Both the position numbers and the translations under genes were made by a program. 15,999 nucleotides of DNA from Pseudomonadota bacterium. GTDB taxonomy: Bacteria; Pseudomonadota; Gammaproteobacteria; Burkholderiales; Ferrovaceae. Shown here piece after piece: positions 1 through 6,283 of this stretch. Location of the stretch: NCBI GenBank assembly GCA_021804345.1, contig JAJZHV010000003.1, positions 1 through 15,999 on the forward strand, given 5' to 3'. The notes beneath the pieces were generated by a model. That model saw only the letters and a program-made list of their open reading frames with translations, was not told where the DNA came from and searched no databases. Numbering within the stretch: the stretch's first letter is position 1; every line of letters starts with the position of its first letter.

Positions 1-251
1 TGGAGAGCGTGCAAAAGACCGGGCGCCTGGTCTGTGTGGATGAGGCCAGTCCGCGCTGCAACATCGCCACGGATATTTCGGCCCAGGTGGCCATGCAGGC
101 CTTTGGTGATCTGAAGGCGGGCATCGAAATGGTGGCCCCACCCCATACCCCGGTGCCCTTTTCTCCCGCCCTGGAGGATCTCTACATTCCCAGCGCCGCC
201 CAAATCGTTTTGGCCGTTCGTAAAACCTTGCAGGGGAGTGGTCGATCATGA
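1..251 (+). CDS. acoB: Acetoin dehydrogenase E1 component, beta subunit (3' end only)
   Basis: This is the last ~83 codons of a gene that begins left of the window; the frame is open from base 3 to the TGA at 249-251. The fragment matches the C-terminal transketolase-type domain of 2-oxo acid dehydrogenase E1 beta subunits, with the stretches RLVCVDEASPRCN, PPHTPVPFSPALEDLYIPS and a terminal helix. With the alpha subunit, the family forms a thiamine-diphosphate enzyme that cleaves acetoin and passes the acetyl unit to lipoyl-E2. Assignment to acetoin rather than pyruvate dehydrogenase rests mainly on the next gene, whose E2 has the AcoC architecture. Its stop overlaps the acoC start in ATGA, implying translational coupling. 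No regulatory region is visible because the 5' end is missing. Confidence 0.88.
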   Translation, partial: ESVQKTGRLVCVDEASPRCNIATDISAQVAMQAFGDLKAGIEMVAPPHTPVPFSPALEDLYIPSAAQIVLAVRKTLQGSGRS

Positions 252-1360
252 GTGCAATCACTCCAATCATCATGCCCAAATGGGGTCTATCCATGAAGGA
301 GGGTACGGTGACCTCTTGGCTGGTGGATGTGGGCACGGATATTACGGTGGGCATGCCTATTCTGGAGGTGGAAACCGACAAGATCGCCAACGCCATGGAA
401 GCCCCCGACGCTGGCCTGTTGCGGCGCAGGGTGGCAGCAGAGGGCGACTTGCTGCCGGTCAAGGCCCTGCTGGGGGTGATGGCGGATGCCTCGGTAACCG
501 AGGCCGCGATCGATGCGTTCATCGCAGCCTGGGTGACCCCCGCTGCCGAGGAAGATAGCGAACAGATGGCCTCGCCCTACCAGTTTGTGACGGTGGAGGG
601 CATTACAGTGCGCTATACCCAGCGCGGGGCGCAATCGGGCACGCCGGTGCTGTTCATCCATGGCTTTGGCGGCGATCTGGACAACTGGCTGTTCAACATC
701 GATGCCTTGGCGGAAAAGTATCCGGTGGTGGCCCTGGATCTGCCGGGACACGGACAATCCGAGGTGGCCCTGCCCGGACCCCGGTTGCAGGATCTGGCCC
801 GATTTGTGGGGCAATTTCTGCAAGCGCTCAACCTGAGTGCGGTGCATGTGGTGGGACATTCCCTGGGAGGGGCCTTGGGCGCACGTCTGGCACTGGATGA
901 CCCCGGACGGGTGCAATCCCTGACCCTTATTAGCAGCGCGGGCTTTGGCCCCGAGATCGATTCCGGCTACATTCAGGGTTTTATCCAAGCGCGCTCGCGG
1001 CGCGACTTGAAGCCCGTGCTGGAGCGCTTGTTTGCCAATCAGGACCTGGTTTCACGGGCCATGGTGGATAACGTGCTCAAGTACAAGCGCTTGGACGGGG
1101 TGGATGCGCTCTTGGCCCAACTGGGAGAAGCCCTGTTTCCCCAGGGGGTGCAGCAGGACCAACCGGGGTTGGCCCTAGCGGGCACCAGCCACCCCCTGCT
1201 GTTGCTCTGGGGACAGGAGGACCAGGTCATTCCCGTGGCACACGCCTCCTATGCACCGCCCCGGGCCCGGGTAAAGCTCTTCGAGCACACCGGGCACATG
1301 GCGCAAATGGAACAGGCGGCCGAGGTCAATCGCCTGATTCTGGAGCATCTGGCGCGCTGA
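248..1360 (+). CDS. acoC: Acetoin dehydrogenase E2: lipoyl domain fused to alpha/beta hydrolase
   Basis: The 370-aa product has two parts. Residues ~1-80 form a lipoyl domain with the lipoylation motif ETDKIAN (Lys45). Residues ~112-370 form an alpha/beta-hydrolase fold with an oxyanion-hole region IHGFGG, nucleophile elbow GHSLGG (Ser205), a likely acid Asp325 in WGQEDQ, and His350 in HTGHM. The catalytic triad is therefore intact. Known AcoC proteins replace the usual acyltransferase core of E2 with this hydrolase domain and transfer the acetyl group from acetoin cleavage to CoA, so the architecture distinguishes acetoin from pyruvate dehydrogenase. The linker between domains (~80-110) is short and acidic. 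The ATG at 248 overlaps the acoB stop by 4 nt, and the stop TGA overlaps the next start by 1 nt. No E3 gene is visible in the window. Confidence 0.93.
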   Translation: MSAITPIIMPKWGLSMKEGTVTSWLVDVGTDITVGMPILEVETDKIANAMEAPDAGLLRRRVAAEGDLLPVKALLGVMADASVTEAAIDAFIAAWVTPAAEEDSEQMASPYQFVTVEGITVRYTQRGAQSGTPVLFIHGFGGDLDNWLFNIDALAEKYPVVALDLPGHGQSEVALPGPRLQDLARFVGQFLQALNLSAVHVVGHSLGGALGARLALDDPGRVQSLTLISSAGFGPEIDSGYIQGFIQARSRRDLKPVLERLFANQDLVSRAMVDNVLKYKRLDGVDALLAQLGEALFPQGVQQDQPGLALAGTSHPLLLLWGQEDQVIPVAHASYAPPRARVKLFEHTGHMAQMEQAAEVNRLILEHLAR

Positions 1361-2139
1361 TGGAAGAGCCCCGGAGGCTGGAAATTCTGCCGCTACCCCT
1401 GGCACAGCCTCCCGACGAACTGGCGTGGTTGCAACAGGCCCTTGAGGGCCAGGTGCGGGCTGTCGCGTGGCGCTCCCAACCGGCCCTAGTGGTGCCCGTG
1501 TCTTATCAGGCGCATGAACGCCTGCCGGAGGTGAGTGCGGATTTTGGCATCCACGGCTGGCCGGTTTGGGTGCGACGCTCGGGCGGCGGAGTGGTTCCCC
1601 TGGATCCGGGGGTGCTCAACCTGACCCTGGCTTATCCCACCTCGGGGCCGGGGCAAGGGGGCATGGAGCGGGTCTACGACAGCCTGTGTGGCTGGCTTGG
1701 GCGCGCGCTCGCTCGCCTAGGAATCGATGCGCGCGCCTTGGCAGTGGCGGGCAGCTACTGTGATGGGCGTTTCAATCTGGCTGTGGAACAAAACGGCGTT
1801 CCCTGCAAGCTGGCGGGAACAGCCCAGTATTGGCGCCATCGTGGCGGTCGGGATGCCGTGCTGGCCCATGCCACCTTGCTGGTGGATACAGATGTGGCGC
1901 ACCTGACCGCGCAGGCCAACGCTTTCGAAGCGGCATTGGGCAGCACACGGCGTTATCGGGCATCCGCCATGACCCAGGTGGCGCACCTGTGGCAGGTGTT
2001 GCCCCCTCATCGGGGGGGGGCGGATGATCCTCTGCCGCGCACCTTGCAGGCGCTGGCAGCAGAGTTCCAGAGCGCGCTGGGCGGTGGGTTGGTCGTGCCG
2101 CCGGTTCAGGAGGTGCGACTGGCGCGTGGTAATACTTGA
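1360..2139 (+). CDS. Lipoate-protein ligase / octanoyltransferase family protein (LplA-LipM fold)
   Basis: This 259-aa protein belongs to the biotin/lipoate A/B protein ligase fold. Visible motifs are RRSGGGVV (72-79, acyl-adenylate/acyl pocket), LNLTLAY (86-92), GSYCDGRFNL (131-140) and the invariant-lysine motif CKLAGTAQ (Lys150), followed by LAHATLLVDTD. It lacks the C-terminal accessory domain of E. coli LplA (~340 aa). The Cys134 upstream of Lys150 sits roughly where LipM-type octanoyltransferases carry their catalytic cysteine, so ligase versus transferase activity is open. The start overlaps the acoC stop (TGATG), so it is translated with the aco genes and most likely lipoylates the AcoC Lys45 domain; this substrate is inferred from position. 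Its last 34 bp overlap opgD on the opposite strand. Confidence 0.85.
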   Translation: MEEPRRLEILPLPLAQPPDELAWLQQALEGQVRAVAWRSQPALVVPVSYQAHERLPEVSADFGIHGWPVWVRRSGGGVVPLDPGVLNLTLAYPTSGPGQGGMERVYDSLCGWLGRALARLGIDARALAVAGSYCDGRFNLAVEQNGVPCKLAGTAQYWRHRGGRDAVLAHATLLVDTDVAHLTAQANAFEAALGSTRRYRASAMTQVAHLWQVLPPHRGGADDPLPRTLQALAAEFQSALGGGLVVPPVQEVRLARGNT

Positions 2140-3884
2140 TACAGCCAGGTTTCGCTGAGGGTGGTGTTGCCATGGCGCAAAAACAAGCGCACGTCCACGG
2201 CTTGCGTGGTGGGGATGGGGTAATCGAACACCACACGCCAATGCTCAGGGTTGCCCTCGGGGACGGGCTCCACATACACCCCGGTAAACTGCCCTTGGGC
2301 AGCACTCAGGACGGGCTCTGGGCGCGCTCCGGCCGGTAACTGGGCTAGCAAGGAGCCGCTAAATTCCACCACGTATTTTTCCACATCCTCAGGTCGTGGC
2401 GGGCCTGCTTCGCCCCCACGCCCCAGGCGTGTGGCTACACAGCGTGCCTGTTCGTGGGGGTAGGGCGCGTGCGTTTGCCAGTACAGGCGGTAATTCAGCG
2501 CCAGGCTAGCCCCTGCACGGGCTGGCGCTGCGGGCAGCCAGAAGGCCACCACATTGTCATAAATTTCTTCCTTGGTGGGAATCTCCACCAGGCAGACTTG
2601 GCCTTCTCCCCAGTCTTCCAGGGGCTCCACCCACAGGGCCGGGCGCCGTTCATAATGAATGGCATCCAGATAGTGGTCGAAATGACGTTCCCGTTGCATC
2701 AGTCCAAATCCCTTGGGGTGCTGGTCTGCAAAGTGCGAGGTTAGCACCTGGGCGGGGTTGTTGAGTGGACGCCACAGATGTTCACCCGCTCCGGTCCACA
2801 GTGCCAACCCGTCCGAATCATGGACCTCGGGGCGCCAATCCGTGGCGCGGGGTCGGTCGGCCTTGGCATACCAGTACATGGAGGTCATGGGGGCCAGGCC
2901 CAACTGGGCAATGTCGCGACGCAAAAACAGGCGTGCTTGCACGTGCATCAGAACAGCCTGATCACGGGTTAGGGTAAAACAATAGGCCCCCGTCAGACTG
3001 GCGCCTTCCAGCAGGGCATAGATGCGCAGGGAATGACTGTCCGGTTGGGCATCGGGCTCGAAGTAGAAACGGGTGAAGGCCGGAAATTCTTCCGTTTCTC
3101 CGGCAACCGCCACGTTGACGGCCACCCCGCGGGCAGAGAGGCCGTACTGGTAGGCATCGCCAATGGCGCGAAAATAAGAAGCACCCAGAAATGCTGCCCA
3201 GTCGTTATCCTGCCAGCCCGGCTGCCCTGGTCCACCCAACCGGCTTTCTTGGATCTTGAACCCGGCAAAGCCCGTGGTGGGCCCCAGATGACGTGCCGGG
3301 CTTTCGGCGGGGCTATCGAACAACTGCGGATCGTAGAGAATTTCCCGGGCCGCAAATAGGGGGTTGCCCTCCAGATCGGTATTCAGGGCCGAGGGAACAC
3401 AGGGCACGCCCACAGCCGCCTCGGGGTGGCCTGCGTTTGTTCTGGTGGTGGGGCTGGAAGGGGGTTCGAGGGTGTACAGTTGCACCGCTACGGGAAAGAA
3501 TTTTCCGGGATGAAAGAAGGCCACCGGAAACGCGCCGGGTCCGTCCCGGTAAAGGGCTTTGTCGGGTTTGAAATGAATCTGGCCATGGGCCGCCCAATCG
3601 ATTTGATCTACCCATTCCGCCTGAGGGGCCACCCGGGGCACGTAGGGTTGAGCCACCAGAGATTGCGCGGTGGCAATCAGTTGGTTCCAGGAAAAGGGCT
3701 GTGCCGCACCCAAGCGCAACCCTTGGGCGGCATCTACCGCGCTAGTTGCACTGCTTGTACTCTCCGCACTGCTTGCGCCATCTGCACGATTGGCAACGCC
3801 GTTTGCTGCCTGCGTTAGCTGGTCAATACCCAGAACGCCCAGCCCCATAAGGCCCAAACGCTGCAGAAACAGGCGCCGCATCAT
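2106..3884 (-). CDS. opgD: Periplasmic glucan biosynthesis protein, OpgD/OpgG (MdoD/MdoG) family, Tat-exported
   Basis: The 592-aa protein starts with a twin-arginine-type leader: Arg3-Arg4 in RRLFLQ, then a hydrophobic stretch GLMGLGVLGI, which argues for Tat export and for OpgD over the Sec-exported OpgG. An Ala/Ser-rich linker (~28-55) precedes the MdoG domain, recognisable by FSWNQLIATAQSLVAQPY, IHFKPDKALYRD, FFHPGKFFPVAVQLYTL, SYFRAIGDAYQYGLSARG and DQHPKGFGLMQRERHFDHY. The family acts in the periplasm on osmoregulated beta-glucan backbones. It is slightly longer than E. coli OpgD (551 aa) because of the linker. Two ATGs are adjacent (3882-3884 and 3879-3881), preceded by the Shine-Dalgarno-like CAGGAA; the first is used here. 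It is the last minus-strand gene of the window and overlaps the convergent ligase-fold gene at its 3' end. Confidence 0.9.
   Translation of the reverse strand: MMRRLFLQRLGLMGLGVLGIDQLTQAANGVANRADGASSAESTSSATSAVDAAQGLRLGAAQPFSWNQLIATAQSLVAQPYVPRVAPQAEWVDQIDWAAHGQIHFKPDKALYRDGPGAFPVAFFHPGKFFPVAVQLYTLEPPSSPTTRTNAGHPEAAVGVPCVPSALNTDLEGNPLFAAREILYDPQLFDSPAESPARHLGPTTGFAGFKIQESRLGGPGQPGWQDNDWAAFLGASYFRAIGDAYQYGLSARGVAVNVAVAGETEEFPAFTRFYFEPDAQPDSHSLRIYALLEGASLTGAYCFTLTRDQAVLMHVQARLFLRRDIAQLGLAPMTSMYWYAKADRPRATDWRPEVHDSDGLALWTGAGEHLWRPLNNPAQVLTSHFADQHPKGFGLMQRERHFDHYLDAIHYERRPALWVEPLEDWGEGQVCLVEIPTKEEIYDNVVAFWLPAAPARAGASLALNYRLYWQTHAPYPHEQARCVATRLGRGGEAGPPRPEDVEKYVVEFSGSLLAQLPAGARPEPVLSAAQGQFTGVYVEPVPEGNPEHWRVVFDYPIPTTQAVDVRLFLRHGNTTLSETWLYQVLPRASRTS
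3748..3775 (-). repeat. Two 10-bp direct repeats in the opgD linker
   Basis: The minus-strand decamer CAAGCAGTGC occurs at 3766-3775 and again at 3748-3757, 18 bp (six codons) apart, inside the region encoding the Ala/Ser linker of OpgD. The in-frame period means that expansion or contraction would lengthen or shorten the linker without breaking the gene. It is probably a small in-frame duplication. Confidence 0.5.
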
Positions 3885-3895
3885 AGGGTTCCTGG

Positions 3896-3910
3896 GCAGG
3901 CGCCGCCTGC
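3896..3910 (-). promoter_or_regulatory. GC-rich inverted repeat just upstream of opgD
   Basis: GCAGGC-GGC-GCCTGC is a perfect 6-bp stem with a 3-nt loop, 12-26 nt before the opgD ATG and directly in front of the CAGGAA ribosome-binding site. It has no T-tract, so it is not a classical terminator. It could modulate ribosome access or be part of a promoter/operator. Function is unknown. Confidence 0.35.
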
Positions 3911-3983
3911 TTGCAAGGCCAGTAAAGGGCCGTGTCCCTGTGGCCCCGAGGCCGTGTGTCGTCCGGAGGGCATGACCAAGCGC

Positions 3984-4214
3984 TCAGTGTGGGGTGGAAT
4001 CGATGCGATCCTTGAGGGCATGGGCCCGCTCCTGAAGGCCCTCGTAGGCATCCCGCAGTTGATCGGGCAAGGCCGGATCACCCACCAGAACGCCTAGGGT
4101 TTCCACCAGGCTGTAGATCAGTCCCTTGGCAGCGCCAGCGGCGATCTGCCCCTTGCTTAGCGCGTGGTCTAGGTGTTGCAGGGCTTCGTCCAGATGTTGC
4201 GGATGTGCGGTCAT
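3984..4214 (-). CDS. Small hypothetical protein (76 aa), helical and soluble
   Basis: I do not recognise this family. The 76-aa sequence has no signal peptide or membrane segment; it is rich in Ala, Leu, His and charged residues and looks like two or three amphipathic helices (HLDEALQHLDHALSKGQIA, then LRDAYEGLQERAHALKDRI) around a central GLIYSLVETLGVLVG. Starting ATG 4212-4214 has a close ribosome-binding site (AGGA, 4 nt before). It lies 66 nt downstream of the 78-aa membrane gene and about 100 nt upstream of opgD on the same strand, so it may belong to a run of small genes trailing fdsD. Coding status is supported by the start signal, an uninterrupted frame and protein-like composition, not by homology. 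Confidence 0.6.
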   Translation of the reverse strand: MTAHPQHLDEALQHLDHALSKGQIAAGAAKGLIYSLVETLGVLVGDPALPDQLRDAYEGLQERAHALKDRIDSTPH

Positions 4215-4280
4215 GGTGTCCTGCTATGAGAGGGCCGATGAAGATCAAAGCCAGAAAGATCAGAGGCTTTTCAGTGTAAC

Positions 4281-4517
4281 TTATTTTCGGCGCATGGAGC
4301 GGGTTGGCCGCGTGCGTTTGGCCACCGGAGCGGGTCGGGGGTAATGGCGAAATTTCCAGACCATGTGCCAGGCGCCTACGGCTGCGGCCCAGGCCACCAC
4401 CTTGGCCAGGTCCGAATCGATGATGAGCAGATCCATTTGCAGGGCCACGGCAAACATGGTGAGATTGAGGGCGACGATGGCAAATACGGCAAACAAGACG
4501 TTAAAACCGGGAATCAT
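4281..4517 (-). CDS. Small membrane protein (78 aa), two predicted transmembrane helices, basic tail
   Basis: The frame is open from a TTG at 4542-4544, but the better start is ATG 4515-4517, preceded by AGGAG ten bases upstream; this gives 78 aa. Residues ~5-27 (FNVLFAVFAIVALNLTMFAV and following) and ~37-54 (LAKVVAWAAAVGAWHMVW) are strongly hydrophobic and separated by an acidic turn (IIDSD). The C-terminal ~24 residues are very basic (many Arg and Lys, RPTRSMRRK). By the positive-inside rule the tail should be cytoplasmic. I do not recognise a family. It lies 66 nt after the 35-aa membrane microprotein gene and before the 76-aa gene, all on the minus strand. Confidence 0.65.
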   Translation of the reverse strand: MIPGFNVLFAVFAIVALNLTMFAVALQMDLLIIDSDLAKVVAWAAAVGAWHMVWKFRHYPRPAPVAKRTRPTRSMRRK

Positions 4518-4583
4518 GATGAAAAATCTCCTGAGAGGGGTCAAGCCAAGTCATGTTACTTTAAGCCCAGTCGGGCATGGGGG

Positions 4584-4691
4584 TTAGCGCGTGCCCATCC
4601 ATTTGTCGATGATACCCAGTTTGGCCAACACGACAAACAAAACGATCCCGATCAGGATGCCAAGTCCAAAGGATTGTACGAGTGAGCTCAT
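4584..4691 (-). CDS. Membrane microprotein (35 aa), single predicted transmembrane helix
   Basis: A 36-codon frame runs from ATG 4689-4691 to TAA 4584-4586. It encodes a short polar start (MSSLVQS), one hydrophobic helix of about 17-18 residues (GLGILIGIVLFVVLAKLG), then a charged end (IIDKWMGTR). A good ribosome-binding site, GAGG at 4700-4703, sits 8 nt before the ATG. Length, composition and start signal resemble small stabilising subunits or regulators of membrane complexes, but no family is recognised. It lies 82 nt after fdsD and 66 nt before the 78-aa membrane protein, so it could be co-transcribed with the formate dehydrogenase genes. It is short enough that automated annotation would often miss it. 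Confidence 0.62.
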   Translation of the reverse strand: MSSLVQSFGLGILIGIVLFVVLAKLGIIDKWMGTR

Positions 4692-4699
4692 GAGTGGTA

Positions 4700-4703
4700 C
4701 CTC
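4700..4703 (-). promoter_or_regulatory. Ribosome-binding site of the 35-aa microprotein gene
   Basis: The minus-strand GAGG is 8 nt from the ATG at 4691. It is the main sequence support, besides composition, that this very short frame is translated. Confidence 0.55.
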
Positions 4704-4773
4704 GTTAGCCCTAAAGGGGGCCGCACACTACAGAATGATCCAGATGGCACCAAAAATCAATACACCGTTTGGG

Positions 4774-5097
4774 CTAGGCCTGGCGCAAATGAACCAGGGC
4801 CTGACGAACGATGTCGCTGAGCGGCGTGGCCGGATGTTCCGCCAGATAATTCAGGAAATTGCGTTGCATGCGCGGTTCCCAGAAGCGCTGGATGTGGTTG
4901 GCCACATCGCGCGCCGCCTGCTGCTGGTCGGGCATGGCTTCGAAGAAGGCGCCGATGTCATGGGCCATTTTAACTAGGGTATGGGCGGCCTGGGCATGAT
5001 CTTTAGGAGAGTGCGCAACCTGGACCTGGGCCGCATTTTCTTGGACGGAATTCCCCGCATCCGGGGTGGGTTGATGAGCAGTGTCGTGACTGGGCAT
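4774..5097 (-). CDS. fdsD: Formate dehydrogenase delta subunit FdsD
   Basis: The C-terminal ~70 residues match the small FdsD family: LVKMAHDIGAFFEAMPD (41-57), then AARDVANHIQRFWEPRMQRN (61-80) and a terminal helix ending in IVRQALVHL. FdsD proteins are needed for full assembly or activity of the NAD-linked molybdenum formate dehydrogenase. The frame is open upstream to 5247, but ATG 5095-5097 is chosen because it gives 107 aa, nearer the family's usual 70-100 aa. Even so, residues ~1-35 are a low-complexity N-terminal extension, and the ribosome-binding site is poor. Normally fdsD directly follows fdsC; here 233 nt with an inverted repeat separate them, so it could have its own promoter or processing site. 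Confidence 0.85.
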   Translation of the reverse strand: MPSHDTAHQPTPDAGNSVQENAAQVQVAHSPKDHAQAAHTLVKMAHDIGAFFEAMPDQQQAARDVANHIQRFWEPRMQRNFLNYLAEHPATPLSDIVRQALVHLRQA

Positions 5098-5219
5098 GAT
5101 GGTGTGATCTCTGGCAAAAATGGACGCCGAGCGTCCCACAGAACAAAAGAACCGCGCGATATAAAATGTTCGACGTGGCATTAGAGTGTGATGATACATG
5201 CGTTGTAGCGATAGGGCGG

Positions 5220-5246
5220 TGCCGGATGGGGAGAAACGATCCGGCA
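5220..5246 (-). promoter_or_regulatory. Inverted repeat in the fdsC-fdsD gap
   Basis: The 8-bp perfect arms TGCCGGAT (5220-5227) and ATCCGGCA (5239-5246) enclose an 11-nt loop. The site is about 85 nt after the fdsC stop and 120 nt before the preferred fdsD start. There is no T-run after it on the minus strand, so an intrinsic terminator is unlikely; an mRNA processing/stability hairpin or an operator is possible. The rest of the 5098-5330 gap shows no convincing gene. Confidence 0.45.
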
Positions 5247-5330
5247 TGAGCAGGGGAGCAGGTGATCCGGTCTTGAAGCGATAGGATGAAAGGAAACCTC
5301 GGACGAACAGAGGACATGTCCCACACGCCT

Positions 5331-6257
5331 TCAGGAGGAGATGGGGCCGCTGGGGGCAGTATCGAACAAACGCTGCGGATGGCTGTACAGCGTCATCTGT
5401 CCGGGGCGCGCAAAGCCCACCAGGGTTTGGCCGTGGCGTTGGGCCAGATCGACGGCCAGTGCGGTGGGGGCTGAAATAGCCACCAGGATTTCCACGCCCT
5501 GCTGCACACTTTTTTGCACCATTTCCATGCTGGCGCGACTGGTAATCAACACCGCGCTCAGGGCGGGAGTGGCTGGCGTGTGGGCCACGGCGTGGGCCCG
5601 GGCGCCCAGCAGCTTGTCCAGGGCATTATGCCGCCCCACGTCTTCCCGTCCCAGCACCACCCGGCCGCTCGCATCCAACCAGAAAGCGGCGTGTGTGGCT
5701 CCCGTCTGGCGCTGCAGGGGTTGATGGGTGGCGATTTGCTCTAGCGCCTGCTGCAGAGCCTGCAGGGAAAGACGTAGGGTTTGCCCTAGGGGCGGCAGAG
5801 GCCGAAAGACCTGGGCCAGTTGTTCCGCACCGCATAACCCGCAACCTGTACGCCCGGTGAGATTTTTGCTCCGACTGGCCAGGCGCGTGGCACAGGCGGG
5901 GGTAATCTGCAGTTGCAGGCGAATGCCACCACCGGGGTAGGACTCGCGCTGCACCTGGAGCAGATCTGAGGGGGTGTCGATCAGCCCCTCTGTGAGAGAA
6001 AAACCCAGGGCAAAATCCTCCAGATCGGTGGGCGTGGCCAGCATGACCACATGAGGCAGGCCGTTGTATTCCAGAGCGATGGGGGTTTCTTCCGCCACCG
6101 GGTCCTGGCGGGTTTCGTAGCCCCTGGCCTGCTGCCAGCGCTGGGTGGGCACTAGGGTCAGGGCAAGGGGCGCGGCGGGATTAAGCACGCTGCTGCTGAG
6201 CTCTGCAGCTGATCCGGGAGCGGCTGGCAGGCTTTGTGCCAGCCCAGGACCAGACAT
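5331..6257 (-). CDS. fdhD: Formate dehydrogenase accessory sulfurtransferase FdsC/FdhD
   Basis: The 308-aa protein is a full-length FdhD family member. Diagnostic features are the start of the fold at ETPIALEYNG, the stretch DLEDFALGFSLTEGLI (79-94), the cysteine loop GRTGCGLCG (Cys139, Cys142) thought to carry sulfur, and GREDVGRHNALDKLLG followed by ITSRASMEMVQKSVQ. FdhD binds the bis-molybdopterin guanine dinucleotide cofactor and makes it sulfurated before insertion into formate dehydrogenase; it is called FdsC in the cytosolic NAD-dependent systems. The first ~30 residues are an Ala/Ser/Pro-rich extension. It lies 26 nt after fdsA and is clearly in the same operon. The ATG at 6255-6257 has only a modest ribosome-binding site (AGGTG, rather far upstream). 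Confidence 0.95.
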   Translation of the reverse strand: MSGPGLAQSLPAAPGSAAELSSSVLNPAAPLALTLVPTQRWQQARGYETRQDPVAEETPIALEYNGLPHVVMLATPTDLEDFALGFSLTEGLIDTPSDLLQVQRESYPGGGIRLQLQITPACATRLASRSKNLTGRTGCGLCGAEQLAQVFRPLPPLGQTLRLSLQALQQALEQIATHQPLQRQTGATHAAFWLDASGRVVLGREDVGRHNALDKLLGARAHAVAHTPATPALSAVLITSRASMEMVQKSVQQGVEILVAISAPTALAVDLAQRHGQTLVGFARPGQMTLYSHPQRLFDTAPSGPISS

Positions 6258-6283
6258 GATCGTGCGTTGTCACCTGGGCGCGC

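Noticed and set aside
287..988. 233-codon open frame on the minus strand opposite acoC
   Set aside because: acoC has an intact lipoyl domain and catalytic triad on the plus strand. The antisense translation is Gln/His/Gly-rich and resembles no protein.
1772..2305. 177-codon minus-strand frame spanning the end of the lipoate-family gene and opgD
   Set aside because: Both annotated genes in this region have clear family motifs; the alternative frame is Pro/Arg/Ala-rich, typical of out-of-phase translation.
4235..4248. Second FNR-like site (TTGAT-N4-ATCGG on the minus strand) before the 76-aa gene
   Set aside because: Only 8 of 10 consensus positions match and its centre is about 27 bp from the start codon, too close for standard activation. 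It is probably chance.
4717..4764. Very short hydrophobic frame (LIFGAIWIIL) between fdsD and the 35-aa gene
   Set aside because: It offers only about ten residues, no ribosome-binding site and no ATG or GTG start in frame.
5120..5190. Sigma-70 promoter for fdsD around the TTATAT on the minus strand
   Set aside because: No -35 element better than two of six matches at 16-18 bp spacing was found, so it was not listed as a promoter.
5098..5247. Upstream in-frame extension of fdsD by 50 codons
   Set aside because: The added residues contain no FdsD-like sequence, and FdsD proteins are normally 70-100 aa. ATG 5097 is preferred, though its ribosome-binding site is poor.
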